Assembly: GCF_016811915.1 (NCBI RefSeq) | Contig: NZ_CP069127.1 | Location: 4,707,501-4,771,500, forward strand | Source: Brevibacillus choshinensis | GTDB lineage: Bacteria > Bacillota > Bacilli > Brevibacillales > Brevibacillaceae | Length of the DNA: 64,000 nt | Direction: 5' to 3' | Shown here: piece after piece, positions 1-8,338 of the stretch | Layout: every line of letters starts with the position of its first letter | How positions within the stretch are numbered: position 1 is the stretch's first letter | The notes under the pieces: generated by a model | What the model saw: only the letters and a program-made list of their open reading frames with translations | Told to the model about the DNA's origin: nothing | The model's database searches: none | Made by a program: the position numbers and the translations under genes

Positions 1-279
1 CGCGTTGCCAATGAAGATTGGCTACACAGCGAGGGTGTGCAGTCATCAAACACAATCGAGATCAGCACGTTGGAGACGATGCTGAATTGTGTTCGCGCAG
101 GAATTGGCCACGCGCTTCTGACGAAATCTGCAGTTGCTGTAGATGATGACAGGGTGCGTGCACATCCGGTTCCTGAACGGTACCGTTTTTTGACAACGAG
201 GCTGGTTTCCCGGAAAGAGCAGTTCCACAACAAAGCGTTCACTGCCTTCGCAGACTGTGTCAGAGCAGCTGGAATTTGA
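1..279 (+). CDS. LysR-family transcriptional regulator, C-terminal fragment (cut by window edge)
   Basis: The reading frame is open from the first base, so only about the last 92 residues are present. They resemble the end of the LysR substrate-binding domain: a segment around 'GIGHALLTKSAV' (the usual 'G.GIA.LP' turn) followed by a basic strand and a final helix. The DNA-binding half lies outside the window, so the target genes cannot be inferred. An in-frame GTG at 37 is not a convincing start because coding sequence continues upstream of it. The gene is followed by a strong hairpin at 352-402. The family call is moderately secure from the pattern alone. Confidence 0.6.
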   Translation, partial: RVANEDWLHSEGVQSSNTIEISTLETMLNCVRAGIGHALLTKSAVAVDDDRVRAHPVPERYRFLTTRLVSRKEQFHNKAFTAFADCVRAAGI

Positions 280-351
280 TCAAACATTGAATACCCAGAT
301 CATGCTAGGAATGAATTTTTAATATAGTTCTAGACTGATCCCGAATCATTG

Positions 352-402
352 AAACAGCGGCGACCTAAGACCTCAAAAAAAGTCTTAGACTCGCCGCTGT
401 TT
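352..402. terminator. Hairpin terminator, member 1 of the AACAGCGG family
   Basis: A 12-bp perfect outer stem (AAACAGCGGCGA / TCGCCGCTGTTT) encloses an inner stem (CTAAGAC / GTCTTAG). It sits about 70 bases after the LysR stop. The same arms and the inner GTCTTAGACT recur near 3.3 kb and 6.8 kb, and the outer arms alone near 56.3 kb. The rest of 280-565 shows nothing else I can support. Confidence 0.65.
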
Positions 403-565
403 ATTACCCTAACGAACTCGGTTCGTTCAAAAAATTAACATCATGCTTCTTAATAGACAGTCTTGAATGAAACACAACGTTTGTTTTGTTAAACATCGTC
501 ACACACACTTGGATTCAGAATTGGTATATTTAGGATAACCCCCTATTTTTAAAGGAGCATTTCCT

Positions 566-742
566 GTGAAGCGAGATTTGTTGTTATTACTCGTTTATCT
601 GGTACCGTTTGTTTACTTTGAGCTTCTTTGGGAATCTAGTGGTTATTCTTTTGAGTTGCTTCTTTTAATCGTCCTTTTTGCTATCCTTGCCTTCCTTCAC
701 AACTCCGTTTTCTTTTTATTGATTGGCCAGCTATGTGAATGA
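566..742 (+). CDS. Small two-helix membrane protein (58 aa)
   Basis: A short frame starts at GTG 566 behind AAAGGAG with about 8 bases of spacing. The product is very hydrophobic, with two predicted membrane helices (about residues 4-20 and 30-54) around a short polar turn 'WESSGYS'. I do not recognise a family. It may be co-transcribed with the membrane protein beginning at 838, about 95 bases downstream. Evidence for it being real is the ribosome-binding site, the uninterrupted hydrophobic pattern and its position in an otherwise empty gap. Confidence is moderate because it is short and has no recognised homologue. Confidence 0.5.
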   Translation: MKRDLLLLLVYLVPFVYFELLWESSGYSFELLLLIVLFAILAFLHNSVFFLLIGQLCE

Positions 743-837
743 ACACGCAGTTTGGCCCCAAGTCATTTGATAAATGTTTCTGCTTCAAATTCCGTATGGT
801 AACACTTGTATGTCAAATCCATGAATGGTGATGATTC

Positions 838-1251
838 ATGACTCTGAGAAAATGGCATGTAGCTATTACGAGCCTCTTCATTTTGCTGGGAGTTTTTATT
901 TTTGCTCATCGTCCCCACATGTTCTATCCCAATTTGCCCTTCAGCTCTGTTCCTAAAGAAACTGTGGTTTCCCTATTAAAAGAAAAACCATCCGATACCA
1001 TCATACAATTGGCTTTTGAGGACGGATATGTGTGGTATGGTGCGAATGCAGACCACGGCCTAGAGATTGAAAAACTCAAATCGGATATGGATGCAAATGG
1101 TTGGAAGTTTATGAAACAAGATGGCTCAGGCTACTTCTTTACAAAAGGAAGCGAAAAGATCGTTATTACCTCAAGCATGTGGTCCAGTGAGGTTGTTTTA
1201 TTCAAAGCCCCTGTCATTGTCCATCCGTTAAAACGATCAGATTCGCATTAA
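838..1251 (+). CDS. Hypothetical membrane-anchored protein (137 aa)
   Basis: The product has one N-terminal hydrophobic segment (about residues 7-24, 'HVAITSLFILLGVFIFAH'), fitting an uncleaved signal anchor, then a soluble domain of about 110 residues with alternating charged and aromatic positions. No catalytic motif is visible and I do not recognise the family. The likely topology is a short cytoplasmic tail with the remainder outside. The Shine-Dalgarno sequence is weak (GGTGAT about 8 bases upstream of ATG). It follows the 58-residue membrane ORF on the same strand, so the pair could be an operon. Confidence 0.65.
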   Translation: MTLRKWHVAITSLFILLGVFIFAHRPHMFYPNLPFSSVPKETVVSLLKEKPSDTIIQLAFEDGYVWYGANADHGLEIEKLKSDMDANGWKFMKQDGSGYFFTKGSEKIVITSSMWSSEVVLFKAPVIVHPLKRSDSH

Positions 1252-1324
1252 CGGCGTTCATTTTACATGCTTTCCACACTTAGATGACGGTATCTTTAAG
1301 ACTTTACAACAAACACTGGCGTTC

Positions 1325-2929
1325 TTATCGCCTTGCCTCCGCTTTCAAATCTTCGAGCACTTCCTTCGCTGCCCGCTCACCCGTCTCGACCGCTCCGTTC
1401 AGATAACCCTGGAAATCGAGCGAGGTGTGCTCACCGGCAAAATAGCAATTGCCTTCCCGCTCTCTTTCTATTCCGCAAAACTTCGTATATTGCCCCACCC
1501 GGTAGTAGGAATAGGAACCCTTCGTCCATCTGTAACCCGGCCAAAAATCGAGGGTTACCTTACCGTTCCATTTCTCCGAGATCCCCGGTAATACCGGTTC
1601 TACTTGGGATAAAAAGCGCTTTGCCAGTTCCCGATTGCTCCCTTCATCAAAGGCTGCTCCATAGTTCCCGCCGGTGTAATTGACCAGGATACCCGAATCA
1701 CCCGGCTGAGCCCGCGTTACATCCCACGTTTGCTGGTATCCAGTCTCAGAGAAGGTCTCTCCGTTGCAGCCAAACGACTCCCAGTGCCGTTCCGTAAATT
1801 GGAGATGGAGCTTGGAGTTTGTCCCCATGCCGTACTCCTCGATCGCGGTTTCCTTCAGGGAACGGAACCCCGCCCTTCGGAAATCAACCGAGGAACGAAG
1901 AATCGAGAAGGGAATCGTGATGACTACCTTGTCAGCAGACACCTCTTTGCTGCCGGAATCGCTGTCAAAAGTCAGGGTATAGGTGCCGTCACTCTTCCGC
2001 TTGATGGCCACCAGCTCGTGATTGGTGAGAATCTGATCGCCCAGCTTTCTTTTAAGCTTGGACGGAATCTGATCGTTGCCGCCCCTTACGTGGAATTTCT
2101 CGTTGGATGGACCAAACATGCGAAAATTTCCCTGCCCTCGATATCCGAGCAGATACAGCAGATTCAGGGCACTCTGATCGCTTGCTTCTCCACCGTACAT
2201 GGTTGTGTAGGCCACGTCCAGCAGCTTGCCCAATTTGGAATCCATGCCGCCCCGCACGGTTTCCTCGATCCAGTCGATGATCGACATGCTATCAAGCTCC
2301 CTGCCCCGATCTGTATAGCTATGGTAAAGCGTCGGGAAGCCGGCAGCAGTCACATCCCAGTGAATCTTTTGCCAGATCCGCTTGATGTCATTAGTTGCTT
2401 CCTCATATGTGTACGCTTCACCATCAAAGTAGTAGAAAACTTCTGATCCGTTCTTCTCTGCCCGGTGCAGGTTGTCCAGCTTGAGGCCTAGTTCCTGGGC
2501 GAGTTGCTTGATCTGTATATGGCTGTTGTCGATCAGTTCTCCGCCATGCTCCGCGATCTGATCGTCTGCGAAGTCTCCTCGGCGTGTCCAGCAGCGCCCG
2601 CCGACGCGATCCGAAGCTTCGTACACATCCGCGATAATACCCGCCTGCTTCAACCGGTAAGCACAGGTAAGTCCGGCCAGCCCTGCTCCAACAACGACTA
2701 CCTTGGTAGAAGCTTCAGCACGGGCAAGATTTCCGCCCCAATCCCACAAGATTGTAGGAACAGCTACCGCAGCGGCAATCGTGGCCGTATGTTTCAAAAA
2801 CTCCCTTCGGCTGATGGCCTTCTCCGCCCGCTCTTCAATCACCTGTTTGACAGGTATATTTCGTTCGTGCGCCTCCTGTGCAACAGATGCAGCCTCTTGC
2901 AAATCGCAAATCAGCGGTGTTTTGGACAT
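1325..2929 (-). CDS. Flavin monoamine oxidase family protein, Tat-exported
   Basis: This FAD enzyme of the amine oxidase / L-amino-acid oxidase family oxidises an amine or amino acid to an imine with production of hydrogen peroxide. I place the start at ATG 2929 because AAGGAGGTAAGT lies directly before it; an upstream in-frame ATG at 3013 has no such site. The 534-residue product has a twin-arginine motif SRREFLK at 40-46 followed by an alanine-rich hydrophobic stretch, which indicates folded export. The dinucleotide-binding GAGLAG is at 81-86. The C-terminal FAD-contacting block ('CYFAGEHTS', then 'GYLNGAVETGERAA') is intact. The length is typical. The substrate cannot be read from sequence; B. 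subtilis YobN is a comparable family member. The gene stands alone. Confidence 0.88.
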   Translation of the reverse strand: MSKTPLICDLQEAASVAQEAHERNIPVKQVIEERAEKAISRREFLKHTATIAAAVAVPTILWDWGGNLARAEASTKVVVVGAGLAGLTCAYRLKQAGIIADVYEASDRVGGRCWTRRGDFADDQIAEHGGELIDNSHIQIKQLAQELGLKLDNLHRAEKNGSEVFYYFDGEAYTYEEATNDIKRIWQKIHWDVTAAGFPTLYHSYTDRGRELDSMSIIDWIEETVRGGMDSKLGKLLDVAYTTMYGGEASDQSALNLLYLLGYRGQGNFRMFGPSNEKFHVRGGNDQIPSKLKRKLGDQILTNHELVAIKRKSDGTYTLTFDSDSGSKEVSADKVVITIPFSILRSSVDFRRAGFRSLKETAIEEYGMGTNSKLHLQFTERHWESFGCNGETFSETGYQQTWDVTRAQPGDSGILVNYTGGNYGAAFDEGSNRELAKRFLSQVEPVLPGISEKWNGKVTLDFWPGYRWTKGSYSYYRVGQYTKFCGIEREREGNCYFAGEHTSLDFQGYLNGAVETGERAAKEVLEDLKAEARR

Positions 2930-3268
2930 ACTTACCTCCTTGGTTTCGTAAAGAGTAAAAACTCCTATCCGCCTCGCCTCGCTCACCGTTTGATCGCATG
3001 CATCGTTCTCCATGTACGAGCCCTCATGTTTCGGCGGATGTCCTTATCTTTACTAGAGGGTTCTTCGCATTCCATTTATTACCTTTTGTTGAAATGCACA
3101 AATCTCGATAAATCGATCTAAATATTCTGTATTCTCCAAAATATCAGCAGCCGTATATCAGCTTCGTAAAGTAAGCGAAGTATTTGGCCTACTATTGGCC
3201 ATCCTTTGTGCGAGTGCCCAGCTAAGGATTTAACTTTTTTCTCCCAGCATGTGCCCATAAATGAAAAA

Positions 3269-3306
3269 AGCGGCGGTCGAAGACATAAAGTCTTAGACTT
3301 GCCGCT
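3269..3306 (-). terminator. Hairpin terminator, member 2 of the AACAGCGG family
   Basis: Read on the minus strand, AGCGGCAAGTCTAAGAC pairs with GTCTTCGACCGCCGCT and is followed by a T run. It lies just past the stop of the dihydrofolate-reductase-like gene. It shares GTCTTAGACT and the GCCGCT arm with the hairpins at 352 and 6775. The remaining 2930-3324 gap holds nothing else I can support. Confidence 0.7.
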
Positions 3307-3324
3307 AAACGAACGTGTGCAATA

Positions 3325-3882
3325 TTATTTGTTCGCATCAAAATGATAGATTAATTGTACAACGCCCGAGGAGAACGTTCTGGTTGTAGCCATTTTTAAA
3401 TTCAACCTCTGTTTTATATCCACAAACAGCGGTTTCCCTTCTCCCAAAACAACGGGGTGAACAGATAATCTAAATTCGTCAACAAGCCCTAAATTGATAA
3501 AAGTTGTAATCAGACTTGCTCCACCATATAGCCAGATGTCTTTACCAGGCTTATTCTTTATTTTATTTACTTCTTCGAGAATACGATCATTTATGAATAC
3601 GGCTTTATGATCAGTCCCCTTTTGCGTCCTGGAAAACACATATTTCTCTTTACTATGAACCAAATCCCAAAATTCTTTTTCAGAATCGGTAGGTTCGATA
3701 TCCGGAGTATATTGTCCCCATAAATCATAGCTCTTTCTTCCATAGAAAATGGCATCAATTTGATTTAAAAAATGATGAAACTCCATCTCAGAGTCCATAA
3801 TGCACCAATCAACTTCACCATTTTTCCCTTCAATAAAACCATCTAAAGTAACCGCTAAATCTAAAATAACTCTTCGTTTCAT
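3325..3882 (-). CDS. Dihydrofolate reductase family protein (RibD C-terminal-like)
   Basis: This 185-residue protein has the dihydrofolate-reductase / RibD C-terminal fold found in B. subtilis YyaP and YwjB. Visible family features are an N-terminal 'LDLAVTLDGFIEGKNG', the central 'DAIFYGRKSYDLWG', the NADPH-binding 'DIWLYGGASLI' and the C-terminal 'EFRLSVHPVVLGEGKPLF'. It is presumably a cytoplasmic NADPH-dependent reductase, but the substrate of these stand-alone proteins is generally unknown and they should not be equated with FolA. ATG 3882 is preceded by AAGGAG. It is monocistronic and ends in a family hairpin. Confidence 0.88.
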   Translation of the reverse strand: MKRRVILDLAVTLDGFIEGKNGEVDWCIMDSEMEFHHFLNQIDAIFYGRKSYDLWGQYTPDIEPTDSEKEFWDLVHSKEKYVFSRTQKGTDHKAVFINDRILEEVNKIKNKPGKDIWLYGGASLITTFINLGLVDEFRLSVHPVVLGEGKPLFVDIKQRLNLKMATTRTFSSGVVQLIYHFDANK

Positions 3883-4521
3883 GATTTATTACTCCTTTCG
3901 GTAATCTCCCCCCATTGTAGACCTCAAATACGTCACCTTATGTCATATTAATCAAAGAGAGGATATCTTTTTTACAATGCTGTTCGTCAAAGCGATTCCC
4001 GACTTCCCACATATGAATCCCCATTTACGGCCACAAAGGCAAGGGAAGCATGCAGCCATTTCTGAAAGCTGCCCCAACTGATGCGGCTTTTTTGTTTGAA
4101 GGATACAAATTCTTGTCGTAACTCAATGTGTGGGCTGCGCTATTTGGGCTGCTCTTTTTTACATTGCTGTTTCCACTTTGTCACATCTTCGGACCCCTTC
4201 CTGTCTTGTTTAATAACAAATCCGTACCCCTGCTTCATTCGCGCTGTTCGTAGATTCGGCTCAATGGGGGATGCACGGGAATTTCGCCATGTACTTCGCG
4301 ACGGCTGTCTTCTCGGAAAAAATCGGACTCGCGCAGCGGCACACCCCGTCATCTCGCTAGGCTTGTCCTTGAACTCGATGTTGATTATGAGGGAAATGAC
4401 GAAAACGAAAGAAAAGATCAGCGGAGACAGCGTTTGAAATGAAGTAAACCATGCTCTTTGTCTTAAGAGTAAAGGGACTCGAAATTCGCCGCATGTAAAA
4501 AGGGAGAGCATTTCCTCTCCC
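3883..4521. other. Gene-poor interval
   Basis: About 640 bases without a supported gene. A weak hairpin with a following T run lies at about 4065-4090. An open minus-strand frame at 4140-4511 and a plus-strand frame ending at 4360 have no family resemblance and no good start, so I do not call them. Confidence 0.4.
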
Positions 4522-4839
4522 TCAAAGCCATGGGGTTCTATTCCTTTTAAAAAGTCCTAATCCTTGCAATTCACGATACGTTTTAAAAAGATCTTTAGCG
4601 ATTTGCACATTATTTATCACTGTGCCCAAATCTATGTCGGTTATGCTTGGAATCATCTGAAGCAATGAGGGTCTCCTCACCCTGTTTCTTCTCATCGTTT
4701 TCATCCATTCCTGATGATACTGATCCAATGCTGCCGGCTCTCTTTTCAGTTGACGTCTGGTGATGTTGTTCTGTTTGAGCCATTGCATGAATTCTGGCGT
4801 GAGACGATCCTGACTCGCGATAGGCTGCTGTCTTCTCAA
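4522..4839 (-). CDS. Conserved-looking small hypothetical protein (105 aa)
   Basis: The product is a small basic, probably cytoplasmic protein rich in Arg, Gln and Leu with no membrane segment. It has a helix-rich N-terminal half ('LTPEFMQWLKQNNITRRQLK') and a C-terminal half ending 'LFKTYRELQGLGLFKRNRTPW'. I do not recognise the family. The start is a TTG at 4839, chosen because GGAGG stands 7 bases upstream. A longer overlapping frame (4610-4918) is less convincing because it lacks such a site. Nothing around it suggests a function. Confidence 0.55.
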   Translation of the reverse strand: MRRQQPIASQDRLTPEFMQWLKQNNITRRQLKREPAALDQYHQEWMKTMRRNRVRRPSLLQMIPSITDIDLGTVINNVQIAKDLFKTYRELQGLGLFKRNRTPWL

Positions 4840-5252
4840 GGGCGTTCCTCCTTTCCCTGTTCATCCAAAGGAGCAGAAGGAACCAAGTTCCTCCTAAAAC
4901 GCAGATACTGAATACCATATGTTATTCGGATTACATTTGCTTGTACTCTTGCCTATCGACGCAAACCCTTGAACAGAAAACCGTGCGAAAGATTTGGCTA
5001 TCCGATAACCGAAGAACTACTATTTTAGACCGGAACCCTAATGGTACAAGGGAAATACTAAAGTTTGAGACTGCTCCATTGAACTATCGAACCTGTCGTA
5101 TTATGAGACCCATATTCGGACATAGAGACTAACATACATTGTTCTAGCCTCCTATCCTAGCAGAAATCGGATTCGTTCACTTCTTTGTGGTTGTCTAATT
5201 TTTACAACTTTTTCAAAGCAATTACCCTGTAACGGGTAAGAGGATTTCAACC
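4840..5252. other. Gene-poor interval
   Basis: About 410 bases between the small hypothetical gene and rpiA. Open frames here lack ribosome-binding sites and family resemblance. I see no promoter or RNA structure I can support beyond a short inverted repeat near 5222-5239 without a T run. Confidence 0.4.
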
Positions 5253-5927
5253 TCAATTTTTCTTAGACAATACTTTTAGCCCATTTGTGGTTCCGATGAT
5301 CACAGTGTCGGCCATGGATATAAAAAGACCGGTATCAACAACACCGGGTAAAAGCTTAATTGTTCGATCAAGTTTAGCTGGATTTTCAATATATCCAAAA
5401 GAACAGTCCAAAATATAGTTACCATTGTCAGAAACGTATGGGCAACCATTCACCCTACGTAATGTCGGGACGCAGTTTAACCCCTCTATCCGTTTGGCTG
5501 TAACTTCCCATGCAAAGGGAACGACTTCAATAGGTAACGGGAATTTTCCGATTTTCTCGACAGACTTAGATTCATTTGCCACTATAATGAGACGATTAGA
5601 AGCAGCTGCGACTAACTTCTCGCGTACGAGTGCTCCCCCTCCACCTTTAATCAGATCCAATGATGAATTAAACTCATCAGCACCATCAATTGTCAAATCT
5701 ACTTCTGTCGATTGTGCAAAAGTTTCTAGTGGAATACCTAATTCATTAGCTAAATCACTTGTTTGTTGGGAGGTAGGGATGGCACGAATTTGTAATTCTT
5801 TCTGTTTTACTAATTCCCCCAATTTACGTATGGTCCAATACACTGTAGATCCGGTGCCTAGCCCAATTGTCATTCCGTCTCTAACATATTCCACCGCTTT
5901 CTCGCCTGCTAGTTTTTTTACATTCAT
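5253..5927 (-). CDS. rpiA: Ribose-5-phosphate isomerase A
   Basis: RpiA interconverts ribose 5-phosphate and ribulose 5-phosphate in the pentose phosphate pathway. The 224-residue length is normal for the family. Signatures are 'GMTIGLGTGSTVYW' near the N-terminus (phosphate-binding), 'DLTIDGADEF' containing the catalytic acid region, 'LIKGGGGALVREK' with the substrate-contacting lysine and arginine, and 'VPFAWEVT'. The start at ATG 5927 is chosen because GGAGG lies 6 bases upstream; the frame is open further back without any start signal. It stands alone downstream of the wrbA terminator. Confidence 0.95.
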   Translation of the reverse strand: MNVKKLAGEKAVEYVRDGMTIGLGTGSTVYWTIRKLGELVKQKELQIRAIPTSQQTSDLANELGIPLETFAQSTEVDLTIDGADEFNSSLDLIKGGGGALVREKLVAAASNRLIIVANESKSVEKIGKFPLPIEVVPFAWEVTAKRIEGLNCVPTLRRVNGCPYVSDNGNYILDCSFGYIENPAKLDRTIKLLPGVVDTGLFISMADTVIIGTTNGLKVLSKKN

Positions 5928-5973
5928 ATGAGTCCTCCACCAAAAAATTATCGTTAGAGTCAAACAATGTAAA

Positions 5974-6003
5974 GGAAAACCACAGTAACGACTGTGGTTT
6001 TCC
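5974..6003 (-). terminator. Rho-independent terminator after wrbA
   Basis: A 13-bp perfect stem (GGAAAACCACAGT / ACTGTGGTTTTCC) with a four-base loop lies just downstream of the wrbA stop on the minus strand and ahead of rpiA. The stem itself carries the A/T-rich ends. Confidence 0.75.
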
Positions 6004-6025
6004 AACAATGCATAGAGATCATTTT

Positions 6026-6643
6026 TTATTGCATTCCTTTTTTGACCCATTCAGCCACCGTAACCACACGCTTGGCTTGATGTTTAACGGCCTTTTGATA
6101 AGCTTCCTTATCTCCAACAATTTGATTGTTTTGATCGACAGATACACTTGTACCATACGGATTCCCTCCGGCAGCAAACAAGGAAGCATCCGTATATCCC
6201 GGAGCAACCACGATTGCCCCCCAGTGATACATGGAGGTGTATAAGTTAAGGATCGTCGCTTCTTGACCACCGTGAGCGTTTTGAGCAGAAGTCATTGCAC
6301 TTACCACTTTATTAACCGTTTTTCCATGGAACCAGATTCCACCTGTTGTATCTAAAAATTGTTTCATTTGAGCGGCCATGTTTCCGAACCGTGTAGGCGT
6401 ACTGAAAATAATGGCATCAGCCTCAACGATGTCATCCGGTGTAATAACCGGAATATCTTTAGTGGCTTCCACATGGGCTTTCCAAGCGGGATTTCTATCA
6501 ATCACTTCTTGCGTTGCCAATTCTTGAACCTTAAAGATTTTCACTTCCGCGCCGGCTTCCTTTGCCCCTTCCGCACCCCATTGAGCTAATTGATAGTTAG
6601 TTCCGGTGGAGCTGTAATACACAATAGCAAGTTTGACACTCAT
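6026..6643 (-). CDS. wrbA: NAD(P)H:quinone oxidoreductase, WrbA type
   Basis: This is a flavodoxin-like FMN enzyme that reduces quinones by two electrons in the cytoplasm. The 205-residue product has the family hallmarks: N-terminal 'LAIVYYSSTGTNYQLAQW' for FMN phosphate binding, 'AIIFSTPTRFGNMAAQMKQF', 'TTGGIWFHGKTVNKVVSAMT' and 'GGQEATILNLYTSMYHWG'. A very strong AAGGAGG lies upstream of ATG 6643. It is a single-gene unit with its own terminator, probably a general redox-stress function. Confidence 0.93.
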   Translation of the reverse strand: MSVKLAIVYYSSTGTNYQLAQWGAEGAKEAGAEVKIFKVQELATQEVIDRNPAWKAHVEATKDIPVITPDDIVEADAIIFSTPTRFGNMAAQMKQFLDTTGGIWFHGKTVNKVVSAMTSAQNAHGGQEATILNLYTSMYHWGAIVVAPGYTDASLFAAGGNPYGTSVSVDQNNQIVGDKEAYQKAVKHQAKRVVTVAEWVKKGMQ

Positions 6644-6774
6644 GCAAAAAACCTCCTTAAATGGTTCGTTATATCACACACTCTACGTTATCCATTTCGT
6701 TCAAGTGGTAAACCTGAATCGACATAAACAATAAATCAGTCCTCTTGGCAAGTTAGTCTAATTCTCTTATTTGA

Positions 6775-6821
6775 AACAGCGGTAGCCATTGGACCAGAAA
6801 ATGTCCTAGACTTCCGCTGTT
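6775..6821 (-). terminator. Hairpin terminator, member 3 of the AACAGCGG family
   Basis: The arms AACAGCGG (6775-6782) and CCGCTGTT (6814-6821) flank an inner GTCCTAGACT that matches GTCTTAGACT of members 1 and 2. It lies downstream of the EamA permease gene on the minus strand. The rest of 6644-6969 contains only the presumed wrbA promoter area. Confidence 0.65.
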
Positions 6822-6969
6822 ATTGAACGATCGAACCCCATAATACGTGCTCTAATTTCAGCAAATCAAAGCGCATATTATGGAAGTTCATGATAATTAT
6901 TATGCTTGCTACTTAAACTAACGCACTCCGAAAGTAGAACATGGTAATCTACGTACCCTCACATAATAC

Positions 6970-7857
6970 CTATTCCATATACTTCTTATAGTTTTGTTTT
7001 AATAAACCTTTAAAATCTAGTTCAGCAATTAGAACACTTACTAATAAGAGTACTGCCCCTAAATAACCTCTAGATGTGAGAGTTTCACCCGTGAAAAAGT
7101 AAGCAAATACGGAGGAAAAAACAGGTTCCAATGTAAAAATAAGACCTGCATGGGTTGGGCTGGTATGTTGCTGGGCAATGATTTGAACAATGAATGCGAT
7201 TCCTGTACAAAATATACTTAGTGCCAAGATTGCAAACCATGACTCATAATTGTCGGGAAGCCTTGGTTTTTCCATAAAAATAGAGAAAATAATACTAAAC
7301 AGTCCAACAAAGCCAAGTTGTAAAACTCCAAGGGAAATGGAATTTACATGCTTAGCCACTGCTCCTGTAACCATGATATGCATGGCATAGAATAAAGCAC
7401 AAAGAATACAAAACAGATCACCAAAACCTATCTTAAATTGGTTATGCAAAGTTAATAGACCTATTCCTACTATTGATAAAGCAATCCCGAAAACAACTTT
7501 TTTTTCAGGCGTTTGTTTTAAGAATATAGAAGATAATAATGGTATAAATATGACTGTGAGACTAAATAAAAAACCTGCATTCGAGACGGATGTATACTTC
7601 GTACCGAAAGTCGCAAACACATAAACAATAAACAAAATAAACGATAATATAAAAGCATATTTTACTGTTTTAAAATCAGTCTTAATTAAGTGCTTGTAAA
7701 ATACTATTCCCGATAAAAGAAATGCAAGAGTGAAACGTAATGAAATTAAATTATATTCTTGCAGATGGTCGAGACCAATTTTTGTAAGTAAAATCGATCT
7801 TCCCCAAAAAAATGTAATCATTAGCAGCATTAAATCAGCTCTAAGTTGTAAACTCAT
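6970..7857 (-). CDS. EamA/DMT-family permease (10 membrane helices)
   Basis: This 295-residue membrane protein has the internal duplication of the drug/metabolite transporter superfamily: two EamA units of about 140 residues, each with five hydrophobic helices. Typical segments are 'FFWGRSILLTKIGLDHLQEYNLISLRF' in the first unit and 'QHTSPTHAGLIFTLEPVFSSVFAYFFTGETL' in the second. It most likely exports a metabolite or amino acid; the substrate cannot be told. GAGGG precedes ATG 7857. The coding region is noticeably more AT-rich than the catabolic clusters to its right, which could reflect transfer or simple composition drift. Confidence 0.88.
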   Translation of the reverse strand: MSLQLRADLMLLMITFFWGRSILLTKIGLDHLQEYNLISLRFTLAFLLSGIVFYKHLIKTDFKTVKYAFILSFILFIVYVFATFGTKYTSVSNAGFLFSLTVIFIPLLSSIFLKQTPEKKVVFGIALSIVGIGLLTLHNQFKIGFGDLFCILCALFYAMHIMVTGAVAKHVNSISLGVLQLGFVGLFSIIFSIFMEKPRLPDNYESWFAILALSIFCTGIAFIVQIIAQQHTSPTHAGLIFTLEPVFSSVFAYFFTGETLTSRGYLGAVLLLVSVLIAELDFKGLLKQNYKKYME

Positions 7858-8041
7858 CTATATTCCCTCGTTATATCTTGAGCTAAATGTCTGGTTTGGT
7901 TCAAACTTATATCTCAAAATAGCATCATTTTAATTTAGATATATTCGATATACTTCTTCAATAATCCTGCCCTTTAACTGATTAAAGACCATAGCGTTCT
8001 TAAAAGGGTGGGCTCGACATCCCTCAGAGCAAGTCAAATAA

Positions 8042-8070
8042 AGCCTCCAGACATTCGAGATCTGGAGGCT
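8042..8070 (-). terminator. Rho-independent terminator of the sigma-54 regulator operon
   Basis: AGCCTCCAGA (8042-8051) pairs with TCTGGAGGCT (8061-8070) with a nine-base loop, followed on the minus strand by TTTATTTG. It ends the two-gene unit made of the enhancer-binding regulator and the small lipoyl-like protein. Confidence 0.8.
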
Positions 8071-8098
8071 AACTTATTTGAATCTTTGTCTCAAGTCC

Positions 8099-8338
8099 TT
8101 ACTCCAAATAAGTGATCGCCGCCAGAATCATCCCTGCAATCACCTTCTCCCCTTGCTCCACTTCGACCCCATTCGCATATCCCGTAACGGGTGAAAGAAT
8201 GTCCACCGTCCTGCCGCTGCCGACGAGCGTAAAAATGACTTCCCCTTCCTCGACTCTGTCCCCTGCCTGGAACCGGATTCGTTCAATCGTGCCAGCAAAG
8301 GGCGATATGACATCATACTTTAAACCCAATCTGCTCAC
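8099..8338 (-). CDS. Stand-alone biotinyl/lipoyl-like domain protein lacking the acceptor lysine
   Basis: The 79 residues form one complete barrel-sandwich hybrid domain: 'ISPFAGTIERIRFQAGDRVEEGEVIFTL' and its pseudo-symmetric partner 'ILSPVTGYANGVEVEQGEKVIAGMILAAI'. In biotin carriers the hairpin between the halves reads EAMKMENE; here it is 'VGSGRTVD', so the biotinylated or lipoylated lysine is replaced by glycine. It is therefore probably not a cofactor carrier. The gene starts at GTG 8338 and overlaps the end of the sigma-54 regulator by 26 bases, suggesting translational coupling. A related small protein is encoded at 21738 under a sigma-54 promoter. Confidence 0.75.
   Translation of the reverse strand: MSRLGLKYDVISPFAGTIERIRFQAGDRVEEGEVIFTLVGSGRTVDILSPVTGYANGVEVEQGEKVIAGMILAAITYLE

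Noticed and set aside
4219-4360. Plus-strand stretch reading 'FALFVDSAQWGMHGNFAMYF' before a TAG
   Set aside because: It looks protein-like, perhaps a remnant, but it is short, has stops just upstream and no start or homologue that I can name.
4140-4511. Minus-strand frame of 123 codons
   Set aside because: No ribosome-binding site, no recognisable domain and erratic composition.
5222-5239. Inverted repeat TTACCC...GGGTAA as rpiA terminator
   Set aside because: Only six base pairs and no T run on the minus-strand side.
8099-8338. Biotin carboxyl carrier protein
   Set aside because: The lysine that would carry biotin is absent from the hairpin, and no carboxylase subunit is encoded nearby.
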